Shown: positions 44,178-53,870, counted from the first letter of the stretch. The stretch: DNA of 64,000 bases from Trinickia dinghuensis (GCF_003367175.1 NZ_QRGA01000022.1:1-64000); one strand, 5' to 3'. Notes: a model not told the origin generated them from the letters alone. Program-made: numbers and translations.

Positions 44178-46148
44178 ATGTCCGAAGACCGATCCGACCC
44201 GCACGACCGCCGCGCGCATCGATTCGCGTTCGGTGCCGAGCTGATCGGCGCGCCCGCGGGCGAAGCGCCGCGCACGCGGTTTCGGCTTTGGGCGCCGTCG
44301 CGCGCGGCGGTGCGCGTCGAATTCGAATACGCGGGCAAGGCGAGCATCGCGCAGATGACGCCGGCCGGCGACGGCTGGTTCGAGGCACAAGCCGACTGCG
44401 GGGCTGGAACCCGCTATCGCTATCGGCTCGACGGCGACTTGGCCGTGCCGGATCCCGCGTCGCGATTTCAGCCCGACGATGTGCACGGACCGAGCGAAGT
44501 CGTCGATCCGCTTTCGTATCGATGGCGGCACCCTGGGTGGCTCGGCCGCCCCTGGGAAGAGATGGTCGTCTACGAACTGCACGTCGGCGCGCTCGGCGGC
44601 TATGCGAACGTCGCACGACGCCTGCCTCACATAGCCCGACTAGGCGCGACCGCCATCGAGCTGATGCCGGTCAACGATTTCTCGGGACGCCGCAATTGGG
44701 GCTATGACGGCGTGCTGCCGTTCGCGCCCGATTCGGCCTATGGCCGCCCGGAAGAACTGAAGGCATTGATCGATCGCGCGCACGAACTGGGGCTCGCCGT
44801 GTTGCTGGACGTCGTCTACAACCACTTCGGGCCGGACGGCAACTACCTGCACGAGTACGCCCAGGCGTTCTTCCGCGACGACGTCAAGACGCCGTGGGGC
44901 CCCGCCATCGATTTCGGCCGTACCGAAGTACGCGAATTCTTCATTCAGAACGCGCTCTACTGGCTGGGCGAGTATGGCTTCGACGGTTTGCGCATCGACG
45001 CCGTCCATGCGATCGGCAACGACGGCTGGCTGCGCGAACTCTCGGACCGCGTTCACGCTTCGATCGAGCCGCAACGACATGTCCATCTCGTGCTCGAGAA
45101 CGAGCGCAACACGGCCAGCCTGCTGCAAACGCACTTCGACGCGCAGTGGAACGACGATGCGCACAACACGCTCCACGTGCTGCTCACGGGCGAGCACGAG
45201 GGCTACTACCGCGCCTATGCCGAGCGGCCCATCGCCAAACTCGCGCGCGTGCTTGCCGAAGGTTTCGTCTATCAAGGCGAGCCGTCTCCGATTCACGACG
45301 ATGCGCCGCGCGGCGAGCCGAGCGCGCAGTTGCCGCCGACGGCCTTCGTGATGTTCTTGCAGAATCACGATCAGATCGGCAATCGCGCATTCGGCGAACG
45401 CTTGCGCACACTGTGCGCGCCTCAGGCCCTGCTCGCGGCCACGGCGCTGCTGCTGCTCTCGCCGCAAATCCCGCTGCTGTTCATGGAGGAGGAATTCGGC
45501 TCCACGCAGCCGTTCCTCTACTTCACCGACTACTCGGGCGACCTCGCGCGAGCGGTGCGCGAAGGCCGGCGGCGCGAGTTCGCGAAGTTCTCCGCCTTCA
45601 CGGAGCCCGAGCGGCGCGCACGCATCCCCGATCCCAATGCGGTCCAGACGTTCGCGCTATCGTCACCGCCCACGGAAGAGGAACCCAACGGGAACGCCGA
45701 CAGCAACGGCAGCGGCGGAGGCAGCAATAGCAACGGCTCAGCTCAACCCGCGGCGCACGGCGAGCGCGAGGCCTGGCTGCACTTCTATCGGTCGGCCCTG
45801 GCCGTGCGCGCGAAGCTGATCGCGCCGCGGCTTCGCGGTGCGCGGACGCTCGACGTCACGCTGTTGCGCACGGCGGTAGGCCATGACGCCAACGCGCTCG
45901 TCGCACGTTGGCGCCTGGCGGACGGTGAAGCGCTCTCGATCGCGCTCAACTTGACGTCCGACACGCTGCCGCTCGAAAAGCGGCCCGAGGGCATGGTCAT
46001 CTTCGAAACGCCGGGCCGCGCGCGCGACAGCGCCGACGCCCGGGAATTGCCCGGCTATGCCTGCATCGCGTGGCTGACGGGCAACGTGAACGCGTTTGCC
46101 CTGCAACACGACGTTCGCGCGCCTATGCTCGGCGGGAGTGCGCCATGA
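44178..46148 (+). CDS. treZ: Malto-oligosyltrehalose trehalohydrolase
   Basis: A 656-residue TreZ (GH13_10) which releases trehalose from maltooligosyl-trehalose. Start ATG 44178 after AAGGAG. N-terminal beta domain (TRFRLWAPSRAAVRVEF), barrel with MVVYELHVGALG, RRNWGYDGVLPFAPDSAYG, nucleophile Asp274 (DGLRIDAVHAI), acid/base Glu307 (LVLENERNTASLLQ) and FLQNHDQIGNRAFGERL. Between barrel and C-terminal domain (about residues 510-535) is an unusual spacer rich in Asn, Gly and Ser. Its TGA overlaps the malQ ATG as ATGA. Confidence 0.95.
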   Translation: MSEDRSDPHDRRAHRFAFGAELIGAPAGEAPRTRFRLWAPSRAAVRVEFEYAGKASIAQMTPAGDGWFEAQADCGAGTRYRYRLDGDLAVPDPASRFQPDDVHGPSEVVDPLSYRWRHPGWLGRPWEEMVVYELHVGALGGYANVARRLPHIARLGATAIELMPVNDFSGRRNWGYDGVLPFAPDSAYGRPEELKALIDRAHELGLAVLLDVVYNHFGPDGNYLHEYAQAFFRDDVKTPWGPAIDFGRTEVREFFIQNALYWLGEYGFDGLRIDAVHAIGNDGWLRELSDRVHASIEPQRHVHLVLENERNTASLLQTHFDAQWNDDAHNTLHVLLTGEHEGYYRAYAERPIAKLARVLAEGFVYQGEPSPIHDDAPRGEPSAQLPPTAFVMFLQNHDQIGNRAFGERLRTLCAPQALLAATALLLLSPQIPLLFMEEEFGSTQPFLYFTDYSGDLARAVREGRRREFAKFSAFTEPERRARIPDPNAVQTFALSSPPTEEEPNGNADSNGSGGGSNSNGSAQPAAHGEREAWLHFYRSALAVRAKLIAPRLRGARTLDVTLLRTAVGHDANALVARWRLADGEALSIALNLTSDTLPLEKRPEGMVIFETPGRARDSADARELPGYACIAWLTGNVNAFALQHDVRAPMLGGSAP

Positions 46149-48409
46149 CCGGGTCCCGAACGATATCGTCATCGCTCGGCCGGGAGACGATCGAGCGAAT
46201 CGCCACGCGCGCCGGCTTCGAAGTGCATTGGGAAGATGCGAACAAGCGGACGCATCGCGTCAAATCCGAAACGCTCGCCACGCTGCTCGCGGCGCTGGGC
46301 TTGCCCTGCGGCACCGCTGACGAAGCCAAGCAGACGCTGGCGATGCTCGATGCCGAACACGCCGCGCAGACGCTGCCGCCGCTCGTGACGGCCGAATGCC
46401 ATCGCGCGACGGCGCTGCCCGCCGCCGCCTGCCGAGCAGGAGACGCATACCGGATCGAGCTCGAAAGCGGTGGCATCGTCGAAGGGCGCTTGGGCGTGCC
46501 GAAGGGCGAATCGGCCCTGCTCGCCCCCGTCGCGGAGCCCGGCTATCACATGTTGGAAATCGGCGAGCGGCGCGTGTGCCTGGCGGTCGCGCCGCCGCGC
46601 TGCTACACCGTCGACGATGCGTGTCTCGCCCCGCGCGCTAGCGCGGACGGCAAGCCCACGCGGCGCAGCAATGCCGACGCCCCGCGCGCCGCCTCGATCT
46701 GGGGCATCGGCGCGCAACTCTACGGACTGCGCCGTGCCGGCGACGGCGGCATCGGCGACTTCACCGCACTCGCGTCGTTCGCGCGGCACAGCGCGCAGGC
46801 GGGCGCCGACGCCGTCGCGATCAGTCCCACGCATGCCATGTTCAGCGCCGATCCGCGCAAGTTCAGCCCGTATGCGCCGTCATCCCGGCTGTTCTTGAAC
46901 GTCGCGCATATCGACCCGTCGGCCGTGCTCGGCATGCAGGCCGTCGAAGCCGCGCTCGACGCGGTGGCGACGACCGGTACAGGTTCGCCGCGAGAACGCT
47001 GGGCTGCGCTGGAAGCACTGCCGCTCATCGATTGGCCGGACGCCCTCGGGCTTCGGCTCGCGGTGCTGCGCGCGCTCTATGAGCGTTTTTGCGCGCACGA
47101 GCGCACAGCGGCGGCACCGCTGGCCCGCGAGTTCGATACGTTCTGCTCGCAAGGGGGACGCGCGCTCGAAGACCATGCCCGCTTCGAAGCGATCGATGCG
47201 ATCGAGCGCGCGAGCCAGGGCGTCGGGCACTGGCGCGACTGGCCCGCCGCACTCACGGATCCGCGCCGCCCCGAGGTCGAGGCCTTCGCGCGCGAGCATC
47301 GCCATGAGGTCGATTTCCATTTATTCCTGCAGTGGCTCGCGGCGAAGGGGATGACCGATGCCCAGAGCGCCGCGCGCGCCGCGGGAATGGCGATCGGGCT
47401 CGTCGCCGATCTCGCGGTCGGCTGCGACGGCGCCGGCAGCCACGCGTGGTCGTATCCCGACGATATGCTCCGCTCGGTCTCCGTCGGCGCGCCGCCCGAC
47501 TTGTTCAATCAAGCGGGTCAAGCTTGGGGGCTGACGACGTTCTCGCCGCGCGCCATGCGCATGCAAGGCTTCGGCGCGTTCATCGACATGCTGCGCGCCT
47601 CGTTCGCTCACGGCGGCGGCCTGCGGATCGACCACGTGCTCGGCCTGCAACGGCTGTGGCTGGTGCCCGAGGGCGCGAGCGCCGCCGACGGCGCCTATCT
47701 GCGCTACCCGATGTCGGATTTGCTGCGGCTCATCGCGCTCGAATCGATGCGCCATCGCGCGATCGTCATCGGCGAAGATCTCGGCACCGTGCCGGAGGGG
47801 TTTCGCGAGCGCCTCGCGCGCCATGGCCTGCTCGGCATCAGCGTGCTTTGGTTCGAGCGCAGCGAAGACGGCGGCAGTTTCAAGCCGCCGGCGCAATACA
47901 GCCGCGCCGCACTGGCGACGACGACCACCCACGACCTGCCGACCGTCGCCGGCTGGTGGAGCGGCAACGACATCGTCTGGCGCGATCGGATCGGCCAAAC
48001 GGCCCCGCGCGCGGATGGCCGCGATCCTGTCGCCTTGGCCAATGCCGAGCGCGCCGCGGATCGCCATGCGCTGTGGCGAACGTTCCAGCACGCGGGTGTC
48101 GCGGCACCCGGCGTGAGTGCGCCGCCGAAAGACCACGCGCCCGTCGACGAAGCGCTCGCGTTCGTCGCATCGACGCCGGCGCCGCTCGCGCTCTACCCGC
48201 TCGAGGACCTGCTGGGCCTCCCCGATCAACCGAACCTGCCGGGCTCGATCGACGAGCATCCGAACTGGCGCCGGCGCCTGACCGCGCCGGTCGACGCGCT
48301 TTTCGACGGCGGTGTCTTGAGCGACCGCCTGCTCGCCGTGTCGAGCAGGCGTGCCCCTGTCGCGCGCCCTCGCCAAGGCCCGCCCTCCAAACCTTCCCGC
48401 ACGCCATGA
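46145..48409 (+). CDS. malQ: 4-alpha-glucanotransferase
   Basis: A 754-residue MalQ (GH77) that transfers maltodextrin segments, recycling short chains. N-terminal module about 1-180 (TIERIATRAGFEVHWED and onward) as in proteobacterial MalQ, then the catalytic barrel with WGIGAQLYGLR, SPYAPSSRLFLN, nucleophile Asp496 (GGLRIDHVLGLQRLWLVPEG), acid/base Glu (VIGEDLGTVPEGFRERL) and TTTHDLPTVAGWWSG. Start fixed by the ATGA overlap with treZ; its own TGA overlaps treY the same way. The last 30 residues are a Pro/Arg-rich tail. Confidence 0.95.
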   Translation: MTGSRTISSSLGRETIERIATRAGFEVHWEDANKRTHRVKSETLATLLAALGLPCGTADEAKQTLAMLDAEHAAQTLPPLVTAECHRATALPAAACRAGDAYRIELESGGIVEGRLGVPKGESALLAPVAEPGYHMLEIGERRVCLAVAPPRCYTVDDACLAPRASADGKPTRRSNADAPRAASIWGIGAQLYGLRRAGDGGIGDFTALASFARHSAQAGADAVAISPTHAMFSADPRKFSPYAPSSRLFLNVAHIDPSAVLGMQAVEAALDAVATTGTGSPRERWAALEALPLIDWPDALGLRLAVLRALYERFCAHERTAAAPLAREFDTFCSQGGRALEDHARFEAIDAIERASQGVGHWRDWPAALTDPRRPEVEAFAREHRHEVDFHLFLQWLAAKGMTDAQSAARAAGMAIGLVADLAVGCDGAGSHAWSYPDDMLRSVSVGAPPDLFNQAGQAWGLTTFSPRAMRMQGFGAFIDMLRASFAHGGGLRIDHVLGLQRLWLVPEGASAADGAYLRYPMSDLLRLIALESMRHRAIVIGEDLGTVPEGFRERLARHGLLGISVLWFERSEDGGSFKPPAQYSRAALATTTTHDLPTVAGWWSGNDIVWRDRIGQTAPRADGRDPVALANAERAADRHALWRTFQHAGVAAPGVSAPPKDHAPVDEALAFVASTPAPLALYPLEDLLGLPDQPNLPGSIDEHPNWRRRLTAPVDALFDGGVLSDRLLAVSSRRAPVARPRQGPPSKPSRTP

Positions 48410-51408
48410 CTGTCCCGCGCTCCACGCTACGCCTACAGCTACACAGCGGCTTCACGTTCGACGATGCAATCGCGGGGGTCGACTACTTCGCCGCACTCGG
48501 CGTGAGCCACCTTTATTTGTCGCCGATTACGCGGGCAATGCCGGGCTCGCTGCACGGCTACGACACGATCGACTACACGTGCGTGAACCCCGAACTCGGT
48601 GGCGAGGCGGGATTGCTGCGTCTTGCCGAAGCGGTGCATGCGCGGCAAATGGGGCTCATCGCCGACATCGTGCCCAATCACATGGGAATCGCCGGCAGCG
48701 ACAACGCGTGGTGGCTCGACATCCTGGAATGGGGCCGGCATGGCGCGCACGCGCGCTACTTCGACGTCGACTGGCATTCGCCCGACCCGGCGCTGCGCGG
48801 CAAAGTGCTCGCGCCTTGTCTAGGTGCGCCCTACGGCGAAGAACTCGCGGCGGGCCGCATCGCGCTATCGTTCGACGCCGCGCAGGGCCGCTTCTTTGCG
48901 AGCTATGGCGAACATCGGTTTCCGATTTGTCCCGTCGACTATCCGATGATCTTGCGCGGCGCGGCGCACGGCGAACACCCCGAGATGACGGCGCTGGCCG
49001 ACCACTTCGAAGGGCTGACCGTGCAACCCGAGCAGCACCCTCGCGCGCGCGCCGCGCAAGAAGCGCTGCGCGCGTTCGCGTCGACGCACGGCGCGAAGCC
49101 GTTCGATGCTGCGCTGGCCGGGTATTCGTCCAACGCCACGGCCTCGCGCGAGCGCTTGCATCGCCTGCTCGAGCGGCAGTTCTTTCGCCTCGCGTGGTGG
49201 CGCACGGCGGCCGACGAAATCAACTGGCGGCGCTTCTTCGACATCGGCACGCTCGCTGCCGTGCGCACGGAGCGCGCGGAAGTATTCGATGCCGTGCACG
49301 CGCTCGCCTTGCGTCTGTTCGCGCAGGGCGTCATCGATGGCCTGCGCGTCGACCATGTCGACGGACTCGTCGACCCGCGCGAGTATTGCCAACGATTGCG
49401 CGAAAAACTCGGCGAGCGCGAGTCCGAGCGGCCGCCGCAACTCGACGGTTCGCGCGCGTATGTCGTCGTCGAAAAAATCCTCGCTCGCGGCGAGGCGTTG
49501 CCGAACGATTGGGGTGTCGACGGCACGACAGGCTACGACTTCATGAACGACGTGAGCGCCTTGCTGCACGATCCGCAAGGGGAAGCACCGCTGACGGCGA
49601 CGTGGAGCGAGCTTTCGGGATCGGCGCGAACGTACGCGGAACTCGCTTTCGAGGCGCGGCGCAAGATCCTCGCGGAGAACTTATCGAGCGAACTCGACCG
49701 CGCCGCGCGCGGCATTCATCGAATCGCGAGAGAGCAATCCGCTACCCGCGATTTCACGTTCACGGCGATTCGCCGCGTGCTCGCCGAATTGGCCGTCTAC
49801 TTTCCCGTCTACCGGATGTACCCGCACAACGGCTCGCGCACGGCCCCCGACGACGCGTATTTCCGCCAAGCGCTCGAAGGCGCGCGCCGCTCGACGGCAC
49901 GCGGCGACCATGCGGTGCTCGCCTATGTGGCGGCGTCGCTCGGGGGCGACGGCCGCGACGGCGAACCGCGCTCGGCCGCGAGCGCATTGCCGAATCGGGA
50001 ACGGCGCACGGCGGCGACGCTGTTTGCGCAGGTCACCGCGCCCTTGGCGGCGAAGGCGCTCGAAGATACCGCCTTTTACCGCTACGGCCGCTTACTGTCG
50101 CGCAACGAAGTCGGCGCCGATCCGGGAGAATTCGCACTCGACGTCGATGCCTTTCACGCAGCCAATCTCGAGCGCGCGCGGCGCTTTCCCTATGCGCTGA
50201 TCGCGACGGCCACGCACGATCACAAGCGCGGCGAGGACGTGCGAGCCCGGCTCGCCGTCCTGAGCGAAATCGCCGATGACTGGACGGCCACGCTACGTGC
50301 TTGGTCGACGCTGAACGCACCGCATCGCCGCGCGTTCGGCTCGGCCCCCGGTATCGACGAAACGGCTGCCGATCGGGCTGAGGTCCTAGCCACGAGCGAG
50401 ATGGGTTCATCGATCGACGCCGTCTCCATGTCGACTACCGGTGCATCCATGGCCGGACGAGCGGCGGCCGCATCGCAGGCGGGGCTCTCGATGGCATGCA
50501 CCCCGTTGCCGGGCCCAACGCCGAATTGGGCACCGGGCCCGGCCGCGGAGGCCATGCTTTATCAAACACTCGTCGGTGCTTGGCCGTACGGGCTCGAACA
50601 CACCGATGCCAAGGGTATCCAGGCGTTTGCCGAGCGCATCGCGCAGTGGCAGTTGAAGGCATCGCGCGAAGCCAAGCAGCAGACGAGCTGGCATGCTCAC
50701 GACGAAGCGTACGAAGCGGCGTCGCGCGCGTTTCTGTTCGACATCTTGGCACCGCAGCGGCGCGACGGCTTTCTGCGCGAGCTTTCGTCGTTCGTGGCGC
50801 GCATCGAGCGCGCCGGCGCGATCAATAGCTTGTCGCAAACGCTGCTGCGCATGACCTGCCCCGGCGTGCCCGATTTGTACCAGGGCACCGAGCTATGGGA
50901 TTTCAGCCTCGTCGATCCCGACAACCGCCGGCCGGTGGATTTCGATGCGCGACGCGCATGCCTCGTCGATACGCCGCCGAGCGAGCAACTGCGGAACTGG
51001 CGCGACGGCCGCGTCAAGCTCGGCGTCGTGCATCGCGCGCTGACGTTGCGCGCGGTCTCTCCCGCACTCGTTCTCGAAGGCTCGTATCTTCCGCTGACGG
51101 TAACCGGCCCTCGCGCGCGCCACGCGGTTGCGTTCGCACGGCAGCATGGCGACGCTTATGCGATCGTCATCGCGACACGGCTCGCGTCGTCGTTGATATC
51201 GGAATCGGGCGATGTCCCACTCGTGGATCCGGCCGCCTGGGGAGAGACGTCGATCACATTGCCGCCCCCACTGGCCGGGCGGGCGCTGTTCGACTGCATG
51301 AGTCCCGCCGCGCCCAAAGCCGACGGCGCGGGCAGGCTCTATCTGCGCGACGCGTTGAGCGCGCTGCCGGTGGCGCTTTTGGTGGAAGAAGGCGTGCCGC
51401 ACGGGTAG
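48406..51408 (+). CDS. treY: Malto-oligosyltrehalose synthase
   Basis: A 1000-residue TreY (GH13_26), which isomerises the reducing end of an alpha-glucan chain into trehalose linkage for TreZ. ATG 48406 overlaps the malQ stop. STLRLQLHSGFTFDDA and LYLSPITRAMPGSLHGYD open the barrel; nucleophile Asp316 (DGLRVDHVDGLVDP), Glu356 (YVVVEKILARGE), TATHDHKRGEDVRARLA. Residues about 665-715 are a low-complexity insert rich in Ser, Met, Ala and Thr between conserved blocks, not usual in TreY (often 850-950 residues). The last gene of the cluster; no terminator recognised after it, and the 156-bp gap to the convergent kinase-like gene holds nothing else that I can support. Confidence 0.95.
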   Translation: MTVPRSTLRLQLHSGFTFDDAIAGVDYFAALGVSHLYLSPITRAMPGSLHGYDTIDYTCVNPELGGEAGLLRLAEAVHARQMGLIADIVPNHMGIAGSDNAWWLDILEWGRHGAHARYFDVDWHSPDPALRGKVLAPCLGAPYGEELAAGRIALSFDAAQGRFFASYGEHRFPICPVDYPMILRGAAHGEHPEMTALADHFEGLTVQPEQHPRARAAQEALRAFASTHGAKPFDAALAGYSSNATASRERLHRLLERQFFRLAWWRTAADEINWRRFFDIGTLAAVRTERAEVFDAVHALALRLFAQGVIDGLRVDHVDGLVDPREYCQRLREKLGERESERPPQLDGSRAYVVVEKILARGEALPNDWGVDGTTGYDFMNDVSALLHDPQGEAPLTATWSELSGSARTYAELAFEARRKILAENLSSELDRAARGIHRIAREQSATRDFTFTAIRRVLAELAVYFPVYRMYPHNGSRTAPDDAYFRQALEGARRSTARGDHAVLAYVAASLGGDGRDGEPRSAASALPNRERRTAATLFAQVTAPLAAKALEDTAFYRYGRLLSRNEVGADPGEFALDVDAFHAANLERARRFPYALIATATHDHKRGEDVRARLAVLSEIADDWTATLRAWSTLNAPHRRAFGSAPGIDETAADRAEVLATSEMGSSIDAVSMSTTGASMAGRAAAASQAGLSMACTPLPGPTPNWAPGPAAEAMLYQTLVGAWPYGLEHTDAKGIQAFAERIAQWQLKASREAKQQTSWHAHDEAYEAASRAFLFDILAPQRRDGFLRELSSFVARIERAGAINSLSQTLLRMTCPGVPDLYQGTELWDFSLVDPDNRRPVDFDARRACLVDTPPSEQLRNWRDGRVKLGVVHRALTLRAVSPALVLEGSYLPLTVTGPRARHAVAFARQHGDAYAIVIATRLASSLISESGDVPLVDPAAWGETSITLPPPLAGRALFDCMSPAAPKADGAGRLYLRDALSALPVALLVEEGVPHG

Positions 51409-51564
51409 CCTGCGTTGGGTTACATTGCCGCGGCAGCGACGGAAACCGCTCCTGCGGTTGCGGCTTCTTGTGATGGCTTTCGGTGGCTTTCGCCTGCTTG
51501 CGGTTGGTTGCCGCTTCTTGCGGCTATGGCAACCGGCGCCGAACCGGTACCGGCGAGCGACTGG

Positions 51565-52335
51565 TTACTGGGCGGAAAGGGGAATGCGCAGCACGAGCGT
51601 CGTCGGTTCGCCGTCGTTCGTGGCGCCTTGCTCGAAGGTGCCGCCGTGAGCGGCAGCGACTCGCTGCGCGATCGCCAGCACCCAGGCGATACGCCCTGCC
51701 TCGCGCGGCAGCATGGCCTGCGTACGCGCAAACGGCTCGAGCGCGTGGGGAAGTTCCGCGTCGGCCAACACGGCGAAACTCGGCGTGAAGGCAACCTCGA
51801 TACGCCAGAACCCGGCATCCAAGGCCGTCGCGAGCGAGATCGTCGCACCGGGCATGGTGGCTTCCGCGGCGAAGACGAGCATCGTCCAGAACGCTTGCGC
51901 GAGACGCTCGCGATCGCCGTCGCACCGCTCGGCGTCGAGTGCCGAATCGACCTCCACCTTTGTGCCGCGCGCCTCGGTGATGGCACGGCGCGCATCGTCA
52001 AGCGCGCGCTCGATGGCGGCGCGAACGGGAAACGCCTCGCGCGCGAGCGGCAGCGATTTGGTTTCGGCGCGCGTCTTGTCGACCGCCTCTTCGAGCAGCT
52101 TCACTTGCTGTTCGACGCCCGAACGAATGCCGGCCAATGCGCGCTGAGACGAAGCATCGGCGGCATCGAGCTTGCGCTCGAGCACGTACGCCCAGCTATG
52201 GATCGCATTCAGCGGGCTGCGCAGGTCGTGCGATACGAGGGACAGGACATGGTCTCGCATGAAGAGTGCGACCTCCGCCCGCAGATGAGCGAGACGTTCG
52301 TCGGATGTTGCAGCGGCGTTGGGAAACGTCGACAC
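51565..52335 (-). CDS. Sensor histidine kinase-like protein with degenerate ATPase domain
   Basis: A 256-residue soluble protein. GTG 52335 (AGAGG upstream) is preferred; the frame runs on to an ATG at 52467 (300 residues) through Arg-rich sequence. A HisKA-like domain is clear (LVSHDLRSPLNAIHSWAYVLERK, with the phospho-acceptor His). The following HATPase-like part lacks the N-box asparagine (AQAFWTMLVFAAEATMPGA where QALLNLVSNAxK is usual) and shows only traces of the G boxes, ending with AQRVAAAHGGTFEQ and LVLRIPL. No sensor domain, membrane segment or response regulator is nearby. It may accept phosphate or bind a partner without being an active kinase. Confidence 0.75.
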   Translation of the reverse strand: MSTFPNAAATSDERLAHLRAEVALFMRDHVLSLVSHDLRSPLNAIHSWAYVLERKLDAADASSQRALAGIRSGVEQQVKLLEEAVDKTRAETKSLPLAREAFPVRAAIERALDDARRAITEARGTKVEVDSALDAERCDGDRERLAQAFWTMLVFAAEATMPGATISLATALDAGFWRIEVAFTPSFAVLADAELPHALEPFARTQAMLPREAGRIAWVLAIAQRVAAAHGGTFEQGATNDGEPTTLVLRIPLSAQ

Positions 52336-52533
52336 GATCGGCCTCTTGAAAAGTCGGCTGGTATCCGGCCACGACGCCGCGCGAGTGGGCAATATGCAAA
52401 TTGCACGTGCCGCTCGCAACGTCGGAACGGCCGGGTGCCGCCGTAGGCGTGTTGAGTAGACGGACATTATAGGCACCCCGGCGGGCGCAGCGCCTACAAT
52501 GGTGGTTTCTTCTGAAATCGGAGCGTGAAAATC

Positions 52534-52875
52534 ATGACCGTCGTGACCACGGAATCGGGGTTGAAGTACGAGGATTTGACTGAAGGTACGGGCGAGCAAG
52601 CCGCGGCGGGCCGTACGGTTACCGTTCATTACACGGGCTGGCTCACCGACGGCCAGAAGTTCGATTCGAGCAAGGACCGCAACGATCCGTTCGCGTTCGT
52701 GCTTGGCGGCGGCATGGTCATCAAGGGTTGGGACGAAGGCGTGCAAGGCATGAAGGTGGGCGGTGTGCGACGTCTGACGATTCCGCCGCAACTCGGCTAT
52801 GGCGTGCGCGGCGCGGGCGGCGTGATTCCGCCGAATGCGACGCTCGTCTTCGAAGTCGAACTGCTCGAAGCCTAA
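52534..52875 (+). CDS. FKBP-type peptidyl-prolyl isomerase
   Basis: A 113-residue single-domain FKBP without signal peptide, so cytosolic. It has the full active-site set: [61 protein letters not shown]. It catalyses cis-trans isomerisation of prolyl bonds. ATG 52534 is favoured because GGAG is ten bases upstream; GTG 52525 is too close to it. The AraC gene follows 39 bp later in the same direction. Confidence 0.93.
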   Translation: MTVVTTESGLKYEDLTEGTGEQAAAGRTVTVHYTGWLTDGQKFDSSKDRNDPFAFVLGGGMVIKGWDEGVQGMKVGGVRRLTIPPQLGYGVRGAGGVIPPNATLVFEVELLEA

Positions 52876-52914
52876 GCGAAGGCCCAACGAAGCCGAGACT
52901 CATCGAGCGTAAAG

Positions 52915-53754
52915 ATGCACGAGCACGAGCACAAGCACACGATCGACGCGCCGGCCTTGTCGCTGCGCCGCTTCGGCGCTATCAGTGCGTGCGACGTGCA
53001 CACGTTCCATCAGATCGTGCTTGGCCTAGACGGAGCGATGGAGATGGCCGTCGATGGGGTCGGCCATCGTATCGACGCGCGGCGCGCTTGGCTGATTCCG
53101 GCCGGGGAGCTTCACGAATATGTGGGCATCGGCGAAAACCGGCAACTCGTGCTCGACGTGCCGTGCGCCTCGCTGGCATTGCCTGAGCGGATTTTCTCGC
53201 GGGCGGTGCCGTTGACCATGAACGAAGGGCTTACAGGCGTCGTTCATGAAGCCGCGTTGCTCGCCGCGCGCATCGATGCGGCATCGGGTGCCGATCGCTG
53301 CATCGCCGGTGAACGGGACGCTCCCGGGCATGAAGCAAGGGCGGTCCTGTTGGCGCGCCGCTTGGCGTGGGATACGGCGGCACGCTTGGCCGTCTTGATC
53401 GGAGACAGCATCGGCGTCGAGGTGCCGGCGTCGGGGCTCGACTATGCACGCATCGACAAATGGTTGCGCGCGCATCTATCCGAGCCGCTGCGCGTTACCG
53501 ATCTTGCCGCACACTGCGGCTTCGGCGAGCGCCGATTCCATCAGCTATTCGACGAGGCGTTCGGGACCACCCCGCATCGCTATCTACAGCGGCTGCGGCT
53601 CGATACGGCGCTGACGCTGCTGTGCGATCCGCGCCCTACGCTGATCGACGTGGCGCTGACGGTCGGCTTTGCCGATCAAAGCGCGTTCACCCATGCATTC
53701 ACCCGACGCTTCGGGGTCGCACCGGGACAGTGGCGCGCAATGCGGATGCATTGA
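52915..53754 (+). CDS. AraC family transcription regulator
   Basis: A 279-residue regulator with an N-terminal cupin-like sensor domain (HQIVLGLDGAMEMAVDGVGH, AWLIPAGELHEYVGIGENRQ) and a C-terminal AraC DNA-binding domain with two helix-turn-helix units (LRVTDLAAHCGFGERRFHQL and IDVALTVGFADQSAFTHAF, then FGVAPGQWR). The start has a His-rich leader (HEHEHKH), possibly a metal-binding element. Ligand and targets unknown. It is placed where metZ often follows purF in relatives, and is convergent with purF. Confidence 0.88.
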   Translation: MHEHEHKHTIDAPALSLRRFGAISACDVHTFHQIVLGLDGAMEMAVDGVGHRIDARRAWLIPAGELHEYVGIGENRQLVLDVPCASLALPERIFSRAVPLTMNEGLTGVVHEAALLAARIDAASGADRCIAGERDAPGHEARAVLLARRLAWDTAARLAVLIGDSIGVEVPASGLDYARIDKWLRAHLSEPLRVTDLAAHCGFGERRFHQLFDEAFGTTPHRYLQRLRLDTALTLLCDPRPTLIDVALTVGFADQSAFTHAFTRRFGVAPGQWRAMRMH

Positions 53755-53795
53755 GGGCGGAAGCTTACTGACCGCTGCAAATACGGCACCCAGCA

Positions 53796-53830
53796 AAAAG
53801 CCCGCTTCGCGTCAGCAAAAGCGGGCTTCC
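53796..53830 (-). terminator. purF terminator (possibly bidirectional)
   Basis: AGCCCGCTT (53799-53807) pairs with AAGCGGGCT (53819-53827); on the minus strand it is followed by TTTTTG. It lies 41 bp beyond the purF stop and also 42 bp after the AraC stop on the other strand, where the T-tract is poor. Confidence 0.75.
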
Positions 53831-53870
53831 TATGCGGGGCCGATTACGCGCCCCCGTGACAACGCGTGGC

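Noticed and set aside
51409-51564. Coding sequence or small RNA between treY and the kinase-like gene
   Set aside because: Only Cys/Gly-rich frames produced by GGTTGC/CTTCTTG repeats, with no start signals or stable hairpin with T-tract.
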